Notes under the pieces: model-generated
The model's database searches: none
The model's input: the letters and a program-made list of their open reading frames with translations, nothing else
Told to the model about the DNA's origin: nothing
Part shown: positions 1-12,521 of the stretch, piece after piece
How the letters are laid out: the number at the start of each line of letters is the position of its first letter
Numbering within the stretch: the first letter of the stretch is position 1
From: Erodium maritimum
Lineage: Eukaryota; Streptophyta; Magnoliopsida; Geraniales; Geraniaceae
Length of the DNA: 64,000 nt
NCBI GenBank assembly: GCA_963921825.1
Contig: OY997596.1
Coordinates: forward strand, 4,593,001-4,657,000
Direction of reading: 5' to 3'
Program-made: the position numbers and the translations under genes

Positions 1-1488
1 ACCCTAGCTCGTCCTTGTCTGGCCGTCGGTGACTCCTCTACAACTTTTGTTGTCGACTGTCACCAGTGGCCTCTCCTTTTTTCTCCCTTTACCGGCCTTT
101 TTCCTTTCTTTTTTTCCACTCTGAGCCCCTCACGCCTCAGATCTGATGGCTTGGATCTAGAGGTTAACCCATTCTTCCCCCTTTCTCTCCGTGATGGAGA
201 TGGTTCTGGCGGTGACCGGTTGTTTGGTGTCGGTTTTGACACCGGGGAAGAGCTACTTGGGCTAGATCTGGATTTTCTAGGGTCAGATCTGATGGTGGTG
301 GGGGGAATCGGGGTGAACTTTCTCCACGAGCCTCTCTTCTCCGGCGTAGTAGTGTAATATGCACCTTCGATAGCGGCTCTTACAGTTCTGAGTGGGACGT
401 TCTTCTCCGTCGCTCTTGGTGTGGATGACGCAGTCTGGCCTGAGCATGTCTTCCGATCTGCTACTCGCCTTCTCCAGGGCTCCGAGTTTTGTCGCGGTGA
501 GTTATCTACTTCAGCTCCTCTGGTTTTCTTCATTTGTTCTTCGGGGTTCTCGGGCCTCTCGGAGCTTGTTGGCCTCCAGCGAGGGGTTATTGGCCAGATT
601 GGCCTTGGTGTTGGAGAAGTCAGAGCTGCGGGTGGGGATTTACTCGGCGTTTCGTGCTGAGCTCTGTTCTGGTCCGGCGTTAGCGGCTGCATTTTTGACC
701 GACCACTTCCTCCTCCCTGTCTTTTTCGCTGCCTCGTAGAGGCCTCTTCTCTCGTGGTCGTCGTGTAGTGCAGGCCACCGTTGGGATCTCAGATTCCGAG
801 ATCTGAGAGAAGTGGATTTGATGTTTCAACCGGCCTTCTCCCTAATAGCTTTTCAGGACATCTCTACCTTATTCTCTATCGATTTTCTTCTTTTCCCCAA
901 CCTTCGCATGGTTAGGGCCTCACGGTCGGTGTTGGCCACCATGAGGGCTACAGCTTAACGGCTTCTGGAAGTTTTATTGATTTGAGCTTGGAGGAGGGGA
1001 TCTGGATTTGGTGGTCATTGCTAGGTTATCCCGGCCCTCATTAGGGTTGAGTTATTGGGTGGGTGGATTTGAGTAGCGGTATTCGGTTAGAGTGGCTTGT
1101 TCGAGTGCTTCTTAGGGTCTCAAACCTTTGTTTGTTTTGTGCATATTGCAAGGTATCTGACTGTTTGAGAGTTTGTATTGGTGTTGTTCTTGAAGTTTGG
1201 AAAATTTGGCTTCTTAGAGTCGTGGTTTTTGGTTCTGTAAGCCCTTGGTTAGGTTGTTTTAGTTTGCTTGATGGCAGTCATTGTGGGCTTTAGACCGCTT
1301 GTTCCCAATGTCTGGGTTTGGTTAGTTGTGTTTAACGTTAGGCAAATCAGGTTAAAAGAACTTTGTTTATTGTTTGGTTCATGTTCACCCTTATTGGGTT
1401 GTAATGAGGAATCTCCTTTGTCCTTCGATTACAGTTTGTAAATGTTGGATTTTTATAAATAAAAAACTTGCTAATAAAAAAACTGTCC
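1..1488 (+). mobile_element. LINE-like non-autonomous retroposon remnant (noncoding)
   Basis: No convincing protein is visible. The segment opens with a GC-rich leader-like stretch containing CCCTAG, moves into T/G-rich sequence, and ends in an A-rich tail near 1456-1488 with two AATAAA-like runs. That layout resembles the 3' end of a plant L1-type retroposon. The left boundary lies outside the window, so no target duplication can be tested. Open frames on both strands at 60-740 overlap each other and look compositional. It could instead be a gene-derived untranslated region. Confidence 0.3.
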
Positions 1489-1854
1489 AGGATTCCAGAT
1501 ATTTGTCTCAGTCGACCGTAGTCCACCAGGCGCTCATGGACCCGTAGAAATAGTCTGCTTCTGATCGTAGATCTTAACTCAAGAGTTTCCCTTACCGACA
1601 TTTCAAAGATACTAAAACGAAAATAACTAGTCCAACAATCGAAGGGAATTAACCAAACCAAACTAAAATAGTAAAAAACATAAAGCAAGCTTGAAACGAG
1701 TGCTCCAATTGCGGCTTTCACGAGACTTCCCAGCACGATAGTCCCGGGTCTGTGGGTATAGTCCGTAGTCGGACCCTCCCACCCCCGCCAGGTCTTCTCA
1801 TTCTTCCGAAGGAGGCTGTAGCGCCTCCACCTGTACAGTCTGCTCCTCCTTGTC

Positions 1855-2673
1855 CTACCCTTGCTTTACGATAGCCGGGATAGCTTTCGTTGGGATGACC
1901 AAAAACTCATCCTCATCTTCCCAATCCGGCACCGAATCGAGAGTTCCGGTTGGAAGTCTGAACGGATTGGCAGAATACCTGGGCGGACTTATAGAGTACC
2001 CGACTGGACTTGTAGTGTACTTGGACGGAGTTTTAGAGGGCTTGGATGGATCCGCTAAGACGAGGGCAGAGCAGATCGAGGACAGACGGGGCGAGACCAC
2101 CGAGGAGCCTTGCGGACGAGAAAAACTCCCACCGGTTTTACCGTGAGGGCGAAGGAGTGCCGGCCATGTCGAGGCTTGTGTCGTGGCCGTAGGACGAGGC
2201 CAGGGGGAGGCGTGGTTACTCTCCGGGATCTTTATCGGAATGCCCGCTCTTGTGGTCATTCATACACCGTGTGTAGTACCGCTGGAACTTCGTCACTTTA
2301 GGATTGACTTGGCCCTAGCGATCTTTACATTGCTTCGAGCTCCTTTTAGGATTATCCGGTCCACGCGTAGAAGTAACTTCTTCGGCGATGGACCCCTAAT
2401 ACTTCATGTTATGCTTCGCATTCCCGTGAATTGAATCGTAGGAATGGTGCATCCAAACATGAACTAGACGCTCATCCTCATCGACGGTCCACAATATTCA
2501 CCTCGGTTTTGCTTTAGGTTGTTCGCCGAAGCCGGCCTCGGTAACCATTGGAGATCGTTCGGTTGTCAATCCGGATACACCGCTCGAAGGGAAAAATTAT
2601 TGTGTTGTCGAGTCAAACATGTCGCCGCCAAACTCGGTGACCATACCCCCCAGCCGTTGAGATCCAATTCCAT
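1855..2673 (-). pseudogene. PIF/Harbinger-associated Myb/SANT (trihelix-like) ORF remnant
   Basis: Reading leftwards from an ATG at 2671-2673, the minus strand encodes a Myb/SANT-like domain at about 2492-2280. It starts WTVDEDERLVHVW and includes SKQCKDR and NPKVTKF. That spacing is typical of the accessory DNA-binding protein of PIF/Harbinger transposons, often annotated in plants as glutathione S-transferase T3-like or NAM-associated. The protein normally helps the transposase bind element ends in the nucleus. Two in-frame TAG codons (2396-2398 and 2315-2317) fall where the family has tryptophan, as expected of TGG-to-TAG decay. Downstream frames (to about 1855) are low-complexity Ser/Pro-rich. 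The transposase gene and terminal repeats were not found. The domain assignment is fairly secure, the limits are not. Confidence 0.6.
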
Positions 2674-2764
2674 TTCAAAACAAACAAAAGTATAAGTTGT
2701 GGAGGAAGAATAGAGAGGTAGATTAAAAGAATGTTGGTGATGTGTTTAACAAAAATGGGGGTGC

Positions 2765-2772
2765 TATTTATA
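2765..2772 (-). promoter_or_regulatory. TATA box of the Harbinger-like accessory ORF
   Basis: On the minus strand the sequence reads TTTATAAATAGC, a good plant TATA box about 92 bp upstream of the ATG at 2673. Its spacing to that start codon supports the reading of this strand as sense. Confidence 0.4.
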
Positions 2773-2779
2773 AAGGGGG

Positions 2780-4097
2780 AAATTGAATTTTTTAGCTGTC
2801 AGCGCCTTGCCACATGTCGCTAATGTGTGCAGGTCCAACGGTCGGCGCAGTTAACGAGGTGGACCAGCTCTCAACGCCAGCATTAATTGTTGGCGTTGGG
2901 CTCAGCGGTTACTTTTCCCGCCAGCTCACCGTCTCCTCCATGCCAGCTATTGCTCACCGCCAGCACCTTACCGCCCACCACTATGGATGCTCTTAGCTTA
3001 CGTTGTACGACATTGATTTTTCAGTCTGCTTTAGATGAAAAGACTATACTAGTCCTATTGGGCTGTCTCCATGATTGGGCTTCTTGGGTCGTATGTTCTC
3101 AGGTTCACCTCCAGGCTTTGCATAAATGGGCTTTCTGGTAATGCAAGCCCAAGCTACCAAAAATCTGGATCAGTCTTGTTTGACTCCCAAAGCTTGTGAT
3201 TGAAAGGGACATTTTTTATGCAAAGAATATTTTCGTAACTTTAAAATAATAACATAGTCTCGTATCTAAAATTTTTTGTAATAAACTGACACGTGTTCTC
3301 TAATTAATTATTATGACTGAAAAATCATATATAATCAGTTAATAATTCCATAAAATATAATAAGTTTTCACGTTGTTGTATAAATTTTAACGTATTCATT
3401 TAAAAAATTAATTTTATTTTATTTTGATGATAAATAACAAAAAAATATTCCTCATTAATTATTTTCAAAATACCTGATTATTATAATGAATTAGTTTCCT
3501 GAATGATCAAGATAGAGTATATTGATTTTTTTTACAAAGTGATGTAGTTTCTGAAGAAAAAAAATAAGAATGTGATAAATTTATCTTGAAATTATCTTTA
3601 TATTTCACATTAATTTTTTCTATATATTTTTATAACATACCTTTAGATTTGAAGTCATAATCAACAACTTTTATCATTGAACGTTAAACCCATGGGAAGA
3701 AGATACCTTTGTTGAGTCTTTTAGCAACCATCAATTTAAAGGGATAATTTAAAACTCAGAAACTCTCACAAAGGAACTCATGGATTAGAGAGCACTTTAA
3801 TGAACTTTTGACTCTGTCTTTTTGGCATAGAATAGAAAGAAACATTAATAGCTGTCAGTGTTAATTAATATGTATGTATGGTCTGCCCATAATGATACAA
3901 ACAAAAATACACACATTATTATCATTATTATAATATGAGAAATGATCAACTCCTTTTGGATGAGAACCAACTCTCCACCCAATAATAACACACATGTGGT
4001 TCCACTTGACTATTCTAATGATCTAGTGTGATGTGATCTAGATTACCTTATATACCTTATTTTTTATAAAATTAATTCAAAGGAAATCAAAATTTAG
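2780..4097. other. AT-rich intergenic DNA, no gene seen
   Basis: The first 400 bases are of mixed composition, possibly the rest of the Harbinger-like element. From about 3180 on the sequence is strongly AT-rich with stop codons in every frame. No terminal repeats, tRNA-like folds or conserved coding were recognised. Confidence 0.4.
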
Positions 4098-4649
4098 TTT
4101 TTTTTGTAGAGAAACAACTGATACTATTAATAGAAAAGCATTCTGCTGCCTTTGGGAGCCAAAGACACCATACAATGGAACCAAATTAATAATACATGAA
4201 AGACATAAGCATAGAAATAGAAATAAATTTTGCTCTTTGACTTAAGGGCGGTCGGAGGGGGCGACTGCGGTAGCGTCCAATGACACCGATACAGTACACT
4301 ACAACCATAAGATACTGATCGAGCAGACCAGAGGATAACCAAACGGTGGTGGACCAATTACTCCCCCGATAAGTCAGCGTGCATCGTCCTCCCTTAACTG
4401 ATAGTGGTAGGGCTCCTGAACACGGGATTGCTGACTCCGAAGTGGTAGAGAAGTAACACATCAACTGTTGGTGGTACCCTTGCCACCTATACACCATGGA
4501 GAAGGTACAGTCGACCAAACCCTCCCTGGCCTTCCCATCATTCATTCCTGGAGGCGAGGGTGCTTGAAGACCCTCGTCGCTGCTGAAGACGCTTCATTCG
4601 ACGCCGTTGATTCTTCATCCCACGCTGATTCCCCGTCTCTCCCAGCCCT

Positions 4650-5608
4650 CTTATTTCCCGACAACGATGGCGTCGAGCGACGTGGAAACCATTCCGTTGG
4701 AGTAACCTCCTCCTCTACATCCTGTTGGCCCCAACGGCCCATGTCCTCTCTCCTCGGCGGAGTGTGTGGTGGTACCGGTGACTGACCACCCTTCCTTGAA
4801 CCACTCAGATATGTCCAATTCGTCCCAGGAATGGCCTTCCCATGTTTTGCCTTTTCTAGCGCCGATCTCGGGTCCCCTGAGGCCTTCAGCGAGGACCCCC
4901 GAACACCCCCCACGAACGGGCAACCCGGGAAGAGATGCCCGCACAACAACATCCAAAGCAGTGCTAAGGTAAATATTCATACGAAATATGCAGACGAGTG
5001 CGTACCTGAGAGACCGACAGCCGAAACCAGAGTTTGGCTCTACAGCGAAATTCGGGATATCTGCCCTTATGCGGATCTTCATAAAGTATCCCCAGCAGAG
5101 ACTCTTCTTGTCCACATCTACCCCTTGGCACACCCCCAACATGTTGCCAATTCTAAAGCCCATATCCCTTGTCCAGGCTCCTACTGGTAGGTTCGAGACA
5201 CGAGCCCAGACATAGAACTGGTGGAATTGGAGATCCGAGACATGCATGTGAGCCCGCAGATCCGTGAATAAGACCAGGGAGTCCCAAAAAGACCATGGCT
5301 CCCCCATTAGGACCCGGTCTCTCTCCTTCGCAGACTTGAAGAAAAAAGCTACCAACCCCCCCCCCCCCCCCCTCAAACGGTTTGGCCTCGACCTTCATTC
5401 CCCAGACATCCTCCATTCGTGCAACCACAGACTACCAGTAGATGGTCTTGGAGGTCAAGACCTTTGCCACCAAGGCAAACCTATACAGGTTCCCCTGACC
5501 CGTGACCTCCTGCACCGGCACCACTACTTCCTTAATTCGCATAGCACCCATCTGGTAGTCCAAACACCCCATATGTTCCCCCCGAGGATCGATCTTGTCC
5601 ACGGTGTA
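4650..5608 (-). pseudogene. LINE ORF1, DUF4283 and downstream part
   Basis: The minus strand encodes a DUF4283-type RNA-binding segment of plant L1 ORF1. First comes ALVAKVLTSKTIYW followed by a TAG stop near 5432. Then, in another frame, come FFFKSAKERDRVLMGEPWSF, a segment with VWARVSNLPVGAWTRD and RIGNMLG, and FMKIRIRADIP. This order (a V-KVLT strand, a D-RVL-PW-F block, then NLP and IG-G) is the family signature. A 17-base C run (5356-5372) sits at the frame change and probably arose by slippage. Downstream sequence to 4650 is low-complexity, with no zinc knuckle recognised. Confidence 0.6.
5356..5372. repeat. 17-base poly(C) run inside LINE ORF1
   Basis: Seventeen consecutive C residues lie inside the DUF4283 coding region and coincide with a frame change. 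Confidence 0.9.
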
Positions 5609-8460
5609 TGTCACGCCCCAATTTCAGCGAACCGAAACTAGGGACGCGAACGTTTAAAAAGTTACAATACTGAAACATGTTTTTGTTAAATCACTTTAAA
5701 AGTCAGTTTAGTTCCACAAAAGAATAATATTTACATCTCAAAATAAAAGTCCCACACTTGGACAAAACGAGATACACGTCTCTAGACTCAAAACACCCAG
5801 CAACCCGCTTCAAGCTTCAGAAGCTCACCTAGTCCAGATTACGAACGGTACATGTAGGAAAAGCAGCTAGGGGTGAGCGTTCGCTCACCTCCACGGATAA
5901 CAGACTGACTATGGCATAATTAGTAGATAAAGCCAGTAACACTAAAACCAAACCCAACTCCGGGACCACAATCCCCAACTCAAGTACTCAACTGACCCAC
6001 AACCCATTACTTTCCTCAACAGACTCAACACTCGATAAAAACAGTGTAGACCCGACACAACTATCGACGACCACCTCAAGGACTCGAACGAAACGACACA
6101 ACACCAAACAAGATCACAAAGGATCGCACACCAGCTGCTCAGTAACCAATCTCAATCAGGTCAGGGTTCGACCTATCGCAATTCCTCGACACGAAGTCGG
6201 ATCAGGCTGTCGACCTTTCAAACTCGCAATTCCTCGACACTAAGTCGGATCAGGTTGTCGACCTTTAAAACTCGCAATTCCTCGACACTAAGTCGGATCA
6301 GGCTGTCGACCTTTAGAACTCACCACCCCAGGTAACCACAATCACACTCACAATCACAGGCAAGTTCAATCACACCGGCACTCAAGGCCACTCAAGACTC
6401 CTCAACAGTCAAGACTCGGGCTCAACAACCCCACGGGCACTCACTGCCACTCAAGACACACCAACGGTCAAGACTCGGGTTCAACAACCCCACGACACTC
6501 ACTGCCACTCAAGACACCAAATTAAATACACGGGCTCTCATGGCCACCCAACTCAACAATAAATAACACGGGCTCTCAAGGCCACCCAAACTCAACAATA
6601 AATAACACACAACAACCTTCGGGCATGGTCATATGCCTCCAGTAATTCAATTATCGCTAAGTTCTCTATTCCTACGACACTACTAAGTGTCACATGCTTT
6701 TCTCTTACACGCTACAATCCCGTATCATTCTTTTCTAATATTTAAATAATTCTACTCAACCCACGACACCCCGGTGTCACATGCAATTCTATTATTAACT
6801 TTCCCTAATCAGGGCCGAGATCCGGCTACTTTTCCCTACCTCGTATATAATCCCAAAAGCGCTCCAACAACACCCGAAGCACGCTCAGTCACTCGTCGAG
6901 CTTCCCTTTGCCTCGGTCCGTAGCACGATCTAAAAGAACATAAATTTAACTCACTTTTAAGCTAGTACGAACAGGTCGAAATTAAATAACTCAAAGCCCA
7001 AGTTAATAACGGTTCCGCCGTTAAATTAACGGCTACGATTTGTCCATTTTAAATTTGACAGTTGTCGTTTACACTGGAGCGGGATAAAAGTCGGGTTACG
7101 ACGGATCGGGTTCGAGCACCCGCGCACCGAACCCAGGTTTGATCTAAACCCAGTTTAAACCCCTTTTTAACTTAAAACCGTCGTTGAACTCCCTTGCTTT
7201 AATTAATTCCGTCTTTGATTTTAAAGCAAAACGGTTTCCTTTTGCTCGTTTCCAAACTCGAGATTTTTGGTCCAAAACCCTTAATAAGCCGATCGGCTTC
7301 GTTTCCCTTTTTCGATTTAATCTTAACTCGAGTCTAATCTTAACCATCGACTTTCGTTTTAAAACCCGTTAAGCTTAACCCGACCTAGTTTTAACGATAA
7401 CCATTAAACGTCCGAACTATAAAGACCTAACCTTTATTCTAACGTTGATTTTCCTTTTAACGCTTCAGTTTAGACTCCTCCATTTCACACTTAAACAGAT
7501 TTAAAACAAACGTAACGAACACAATAACGATCTCTTATATTTTGTCGTTTTTTACAATTTCAGATTACAACGCTTACAATAATCCCTTAAACAAGCCTGA
7601 ATCACGTTTTTTCTTGTTGTTCTGTTCCTTCCCATTTCGGGAGTTCCGTTCCATCCCGACCAGATCTGAACGAACTCGGGAAAAGGGAAAGCAAAGAAGA
7701 AGAACGGTTCTGCTTGGTCCGGCCGACCACCGGCGCCGGTCGGCCGAGCTTCCACGGGCCGAGAACTAACCGTGAGGAAACGGTGGCGGCGGTGCACGGC
7801 GGCGTACGGCGCGGGTCCGGACGACTCGTCCCGTTCCGGATCTGGCGAGCTCGCCGGCGACGGAGCTCGGTTCGTGTTAGGGCTCGGACGGGAAGATCGG
7901 AGACGGGAAGAGGGCGGCGGTGCGTTAGGGCTCGGACGGAAACGGTGGTGGACGGCCTGTTCTTGGATGTGGACGGGGAAGACGGCGTGGGGAGCTCGGT
8001 GGCGAAACCGGTGGCCGGAGCTGGTGAGGAAGACGAAGGAGAAGGGTGAGGCAGGGAGCTCGGGGACGGGGTTGTGTGGCTGGCCGGAGCGGTGACGGGG
8101 TCGGGATGGAGGAGGAAGGGATGAGACGGTGCTGGTGAGGGAGGTGGCGGCCGGAACTGTGGTGGACGGCCGGAGTTCGGCGAGGGAGATGAACAGAGGA
8201 GAGATAGGGGGTCGGGTAGAGAGAGAGAGGAGAAGGATGGAGGCTGTGGTTATAACGCTGAAACGCTAATGGTTTCAGCTTATAACCACACGAGTTTGGG
8301 CCGGCCCAAACGGGCCTCAGACCAGAAAATGGGCTCAAGCCCAAACCGGGTCTGGCCTGGCCAGCTTCCAAACCCTTTTTTTTGCCACTTGTTTCAAGAA
8401 CCTACCCTAAGGTTTTAGGATTTTAAATTAATACCCTAATGAAACGAAACGGGTTTTACA
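5609..8460 (-). mobile_element. Solo LTR of a Ty3/gypsy element
   Basis: The 2852-bp unit starts TGTCACGCCCC and ends GGGTTTTACA, giving the 5'-TG...CA-3' ends of an LTR. The five bases on each side are identical (GTGTA at 5604-5608 and 8461-8465), a perfect target duplication, and no internal region remains. It is a solo LTR left by recombination between two LTRs. By comparison with the complete element at 52162-63532, sense is minus. Bases 5609 to about 7000 match that element's LTR closely, including three copies of the 48-bp repeat (6176-6319). From about 7000 to 8460 the sequence is unrelated to it. Confidence 0.9.
6176..6319. repeat. 48-bp tandem repeat in LTR, three units
   Basis: Three head-to-tail units share the core GTCGGATCAGG and TGTCGACCTTT. 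The complete gypsy LTRs at 52741 and 61191 carry six units each. Confidence 0.85.
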
Positions 8461-8465
8461 GTGTA

Positions 8466-9477
8466 GATCATCCCCCTGCACCCTATGTGATGGATTGGAC
8501 CTACCTGCCTGGGAAACCGCTCCACCTTGTCCCTGCTGACTCGGCCTGGTATCCTTTCCGCCCCAGTCACCCGATCTAGTTGGCCTCTCCTCAGATTGCC
8601 GGCCACCCCCAAACCTCGCTGCCCATCGGGCCACATCACCACCTCCTCCCTAGGCCCAAACTGACTTCTGACCCAGCGTAGTCGCCCAGCGAGCGTCGCC
8701 CATGAACCCGCGACCCGAACCCGGTACCCTAGCAGCCCTACTCGGATCCCTAAAATCCCTTCCCTGGTTTCGTAGCCGTCACTGCCTTCCCTTTGCTTCG
8801 TCGCCAAGCCAACTGCTCCAGCGTCTCCACCAGCCCTCCTCCGGCAAGCTCGCAACATCCGACAAAATAGTGATCGGGTTCTGCTTCTCCCTCCGCACCA
8901 CCGTGTGTGGAGAAGCCAGGCCCCCGTCGCCGGTGGCCCGATCCTCCTCCCTCCCCGTTGCACGCCCCAGCCCACTCCCCAGACGCCGGGGACGAGGTCC
9001 CCTCGTAGGCGTACGACGGAGACACGCTGGCCCTGATCGGAGACGGCCCCCCGGAACCCAACCCTCGTCCTCGCCAGCCGAGAATCGAAGGCCCGACGTC
9101 CCGTCCGTCCAACTCGTCCAGGCCCCAGCCGACACCACCGGTTCGCCATCCCCCGTGACGTCCAGCAACTGCGCACCTGAAACCTCCCTCGTCACCGGCC
9201 ACAACCCGACAACGTCCCCCGTAGCTTCCCTCGTCACCGTCCCAGGCAACGCCTTCCGCTCATGTGAATCCGGCAACGTCCCCGTCTTCGCCTCCGTCTC
9301 AGGGACGACCACCACAGCCGGCGTGGAGTCTTGCCACGACTCCTCCTCCGGCTCCTCCTCCAGTCGATCCGTCCCGACGCCGGACTCCGACCCATACTCC
9401 TCCGACAGACGGGGTCCCCAGTGGACGCCCCCATCGCCGCCCTGCTCGCCATCTTCCAAGCTGCACGATAAAGCCAT
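8466..9477 (-). pseudogene. LINE ORF1, amino-terminal part
   Basis: A plausible start is the ATG at 9475-9477 (MALSCSLEDGE), followed by an acidic stretch. This frame stays open to about 8779. A second frame, open from 9176 to the LTR, carries the reading that continues across the insertion: it ends GCRGMIYT immediately before the LTR, and the other side resumes with VDKIDPRGEHM. At least one frameshift therefore separates the two. The region is GC-rich, and a long plus-strand frame over it (8702-9517) is treated as a shadow. Confidence 0.45.
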
Positions 9478-9535
9478 GGAGATCAAAGCAAATCGCAAAG
9501 CACCAACCCTAAAATAGGAAGAGGCGCTGCGTCTT

Positions 9536-12320
9536 TAATTTATAGGGAAAGGTTTATAACTAGTGGATTTAATATTTTGATCCAAAATTAAATCGATCGA
9601 TATCATCATTTTGTTTTTCTTGTACAAAACATATACCATGACCATGAGACACTATCTACTAAAAACCATTGATTTAATAGAATTTAGGGACTAAATATGG
9701 TCGTACGATTAGAATAAATGGATGAATGAGATTAAACATGTCATTAATGGCATACATAAAAATAAATAAAATTTTAAATACATTTTAGACATTTAAAATA
9801 GAAAGTTAAAAGCTGATTTTTTTACCGTACAATTATTGTTGCGTCATTGTAGTGTTATTGTAGTAAATTAATTGTTTCATTTGGATTAACAGAATGTTTT
9901 ATCTCATGTTTTCAAATCTAAATCAAGAGTTTTATTTGGTTGAACTAAATGTTTCATCTCATGTTTTCATATTTGATTATAGTAAACTTTTATTTTATCG
10001 AATCATTGTTTTATTTGAATGAATATGATGTTTCATTAATCGCATTTGATTTGGAACTCACTTATAGCTCTGAATATAATGTTTCATATATTAGAATGTA
10101 ATGTTTCATTTTGATGCACCTTATGTTTCATTTGATCTGAGTTTTGAGTTTTTAGTTTTACTTGTGTTTCATTTGAACATAAATGATGATTTATTTCGAT
10201 GCACCTTATGTTTCATTTGATCTGAATTTTGAGTTTTTAATTTTATCATTGTTTCATTTCATTTGGAAATGGTGGTTCATTTGAATCAATATGATGTTTC
10301 AATTTCCGCACTATATGTTTCATTTCGCTAAGCTTCATGTTTCATTTCGCTAAAATTTGGTCGACCCCAAAATTTACTCTACATTTTTCCATTGAAATCA
10401 AAATATCCAATTCAGCTAAATAGAGATCACAAATACAACACCAAAAGTTAAATTAAATAAAACTAATTAAGAACACAAATAACAATTATTAAAAAATAGG
10501 GAAAATGACATAACCCTGACTAACTATCACCGTTTTTCACATCACCACCCCCACCCCCTAACTATTTTTTGTGACATCTAACTCCTTTAACTTCTATTTT
10601 TTTTTTCACTTTAGTCTAACGGTGTTGAATTTTGGATAGAAACAATCATGTGCAAAGCACATGATGTTTTATTTTATTAAATGATATAACTATCCTTTCA
10701 TATATACTAACTTAACTTAACTAAACTCAAACCCTTATCTCTCCCCCCTCTTCCTCTTTTTCATTTCCTCTCAACCGCACAAGGCTTCCAACTCCAAACT
10801 CTCACCTTCAATTATCTCCTCTATTTTTCTCTCATCTCAAACACTTTTTCTTGCTCTCACCTTTCTTTATATATAAGTATATAAGTATAAAAACACATTA
10901 ATGAAAATAAAAGTTAATGATAATTATAATAAGATTTTTAGTGATAATATTATGTTTCATTTAACTTGCACATGTGCTAAGCTGAAATCTAGCTACAGTT
11001 TCACTTCCTTAATTGAAACGTTTCATTTTTTAATTGTATTTCACTAACTTTTTCTGTAGGCAATTCATAATGAGCCACGATAAAAACACAAAATAAACCA
11101 AGAAAAAGATTGATACCAAATATGATATATCAAGCTACTGGAATCGAAACCAAAACAAGGATAACAAAAATCGAAACCAAATATGTGAGATACACAAAAT
11201 CAAAAACATAATCTATATAAATACATCGCTGAAACTTTGATTACTGGGAAAAAAGTACAATTGATACCCAAATCGTGTATGGGTAGTAAGCTTTATGCAC
11301 AAAATAAACAAAAGAAAAAGGGATGGGCGTGGCGGAGATCCAAATAGTGTCGAGAGATGGTGGCTCTACAGTCGCTCGCCGGCGATTGCGGTATATCTGC
11401 CACTGCTCCACACTCATGCTATGCAAATCTACTCGGCCCATATCTCATATTTCAGAAGAAAAAAAAAATAAGGAAAATATGTAGGAACCCATTAACGTAA
11501 CTGAAGATCTAAAAAAAAGCCACCTGTATTCGAACCGCGGGATCCTCTCCGCCACAGTGATCGAGCTTTGACACCGATCTAGACTCGAGGCGACGGCGGT
11601 GCTTCCCGTGTCGCGGGCTCTAGGCGGAAACTCTACTTACGATATTCTTCACGGAGCAACGAACGATCGTGAATCATAGCTTCTCGGAGCAATGAACGAT
11701 GTGTGGCCGGAGATGCAACAACATATTCCTCACGTTGGTCTCTAACATCAGCGGCGGCGAAGGCGATGGGGGCTGCGGTTTGGACGAAAGAGGAAATGAG
11801 AAAGACGCAAAATGAGGTATAAACTAAGGTTAGAGTAGAGTTAGGTAAAAAGAGATGATAAAATAACATTAATGTCCTTTAAATATGCGAAATTACACAA
11901 ATAAAATAACTTTGTGTTATATTTACAACTAATTGTCATTTTGATTTTAGCCCTTGAATTATTTCGATCTAATGGTTACAATTAGTCCTTAATTTGTATT
12001 AAACCATAAGATTTTTAGTAGATAGTAAGTCTATATATATATATATATATGTACACAATCCGTTGTAAATGCACCCTTATACTATAAAATGTAAATGAAT
12101 CTAAGCCTTAGAATTATAATAAATAAAAGGTTTAGATTTATTCAGCACATTTAATGGCATTTTCGTAATAAATATATATATACTCATATGATAAATAAAG
12201 GAAGATATTAATCAAACTTTATTATTTATTACCTTATTTTTTAGGTAAAACCTAAATCTTATTGAGGACTATAGGGTGCAAAATTTATTTGGTAATCGAT
12301 ACCAACAAAAAGGAACCGAA
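9536..12320. other. AT-rich intergenic DNA with a TGTTTCATTT-rich patch
   Basis: No gene was recognised. Between about 9880 and 10340 the phrase ATGTTTCATTT recurs many times. One block of roughly 80 bases (ATTTGATCTGA, then TTTTGAGTTTTTA) occurs twice, near 10130 and 10213, as a degenerate duplication. Short open frames at 11241-11441 and 11633-11869 on the minus strand lack recognisable motifs. A GC-richer patch at 11500-11640 is unassigned. Confidence 0.45.
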
Positions 12321-12324
12321 ACAC

Positions 12325-12384
12325 TTGATCCGATATCGGAATTTACTCCTTGATCCGATATCGGAATTTACTCCTTGATCCGAC
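12325..12384. repeat. 25-bp tandem repeat (2.4 units)
   Basis: Two perfect 25-bp units contain the palindrome CCGATATCGG, followed by a partial third unit. Confidence 0.85.
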
Positions 12385-12521
12385 TGAGCGCATCGATTTC
12401 ACTTGTGTTCCTAGTAACGGTCGTCCGTATTGATAGTTTAACCATCAAACTATTTTTCAATTTGTTTAAGGTGTTTCATGGAACACCCTAACACATGCAG
12501 TTCCAGGCTGAGGATTAATCT

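Larger units (their letters stand above)
4098..9535 (-). mobile_element. L1-type LINE derivative without ORF2, split by a solo LTR
   Basis: The element reads right to left. Its 5' part lies at 8461-9535, a solo LTR interrupts it (5609-8460), and the rest runs 5608-4098 to an eight-base A tail (T-run on the plus strand at 4098-4105). Only ORF1 (DUF4283, gag-like) is present. The endonuclease and reverse transcriptase of ORF2 are missing, so about 2.6 kb of LINE remains. Such internally deleted copies would need another LINE's enzymes to move. A target duplication could not be identified. Confidence 0.55.

Noticed and set aside
8702..9517. 271-codon plus-strand open frame
   Set aside because: It lies opposite LINE ORF1 in GC-rich DNA. 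Its composition is Pro/Ser/Arg-biased and no domain is recognised.
9520..9720. Target duplication of the LINE ending at 4098
   Set aside because: Only short AT-rich partial matches to the AAATCAAAATTTAG flank were seen.
11520..11550. tRNA-like GGTTCGAA box on the minus strand
   Set aside because: The flanking bases do not form a T stem and no acceptor or anticodon arm is found.
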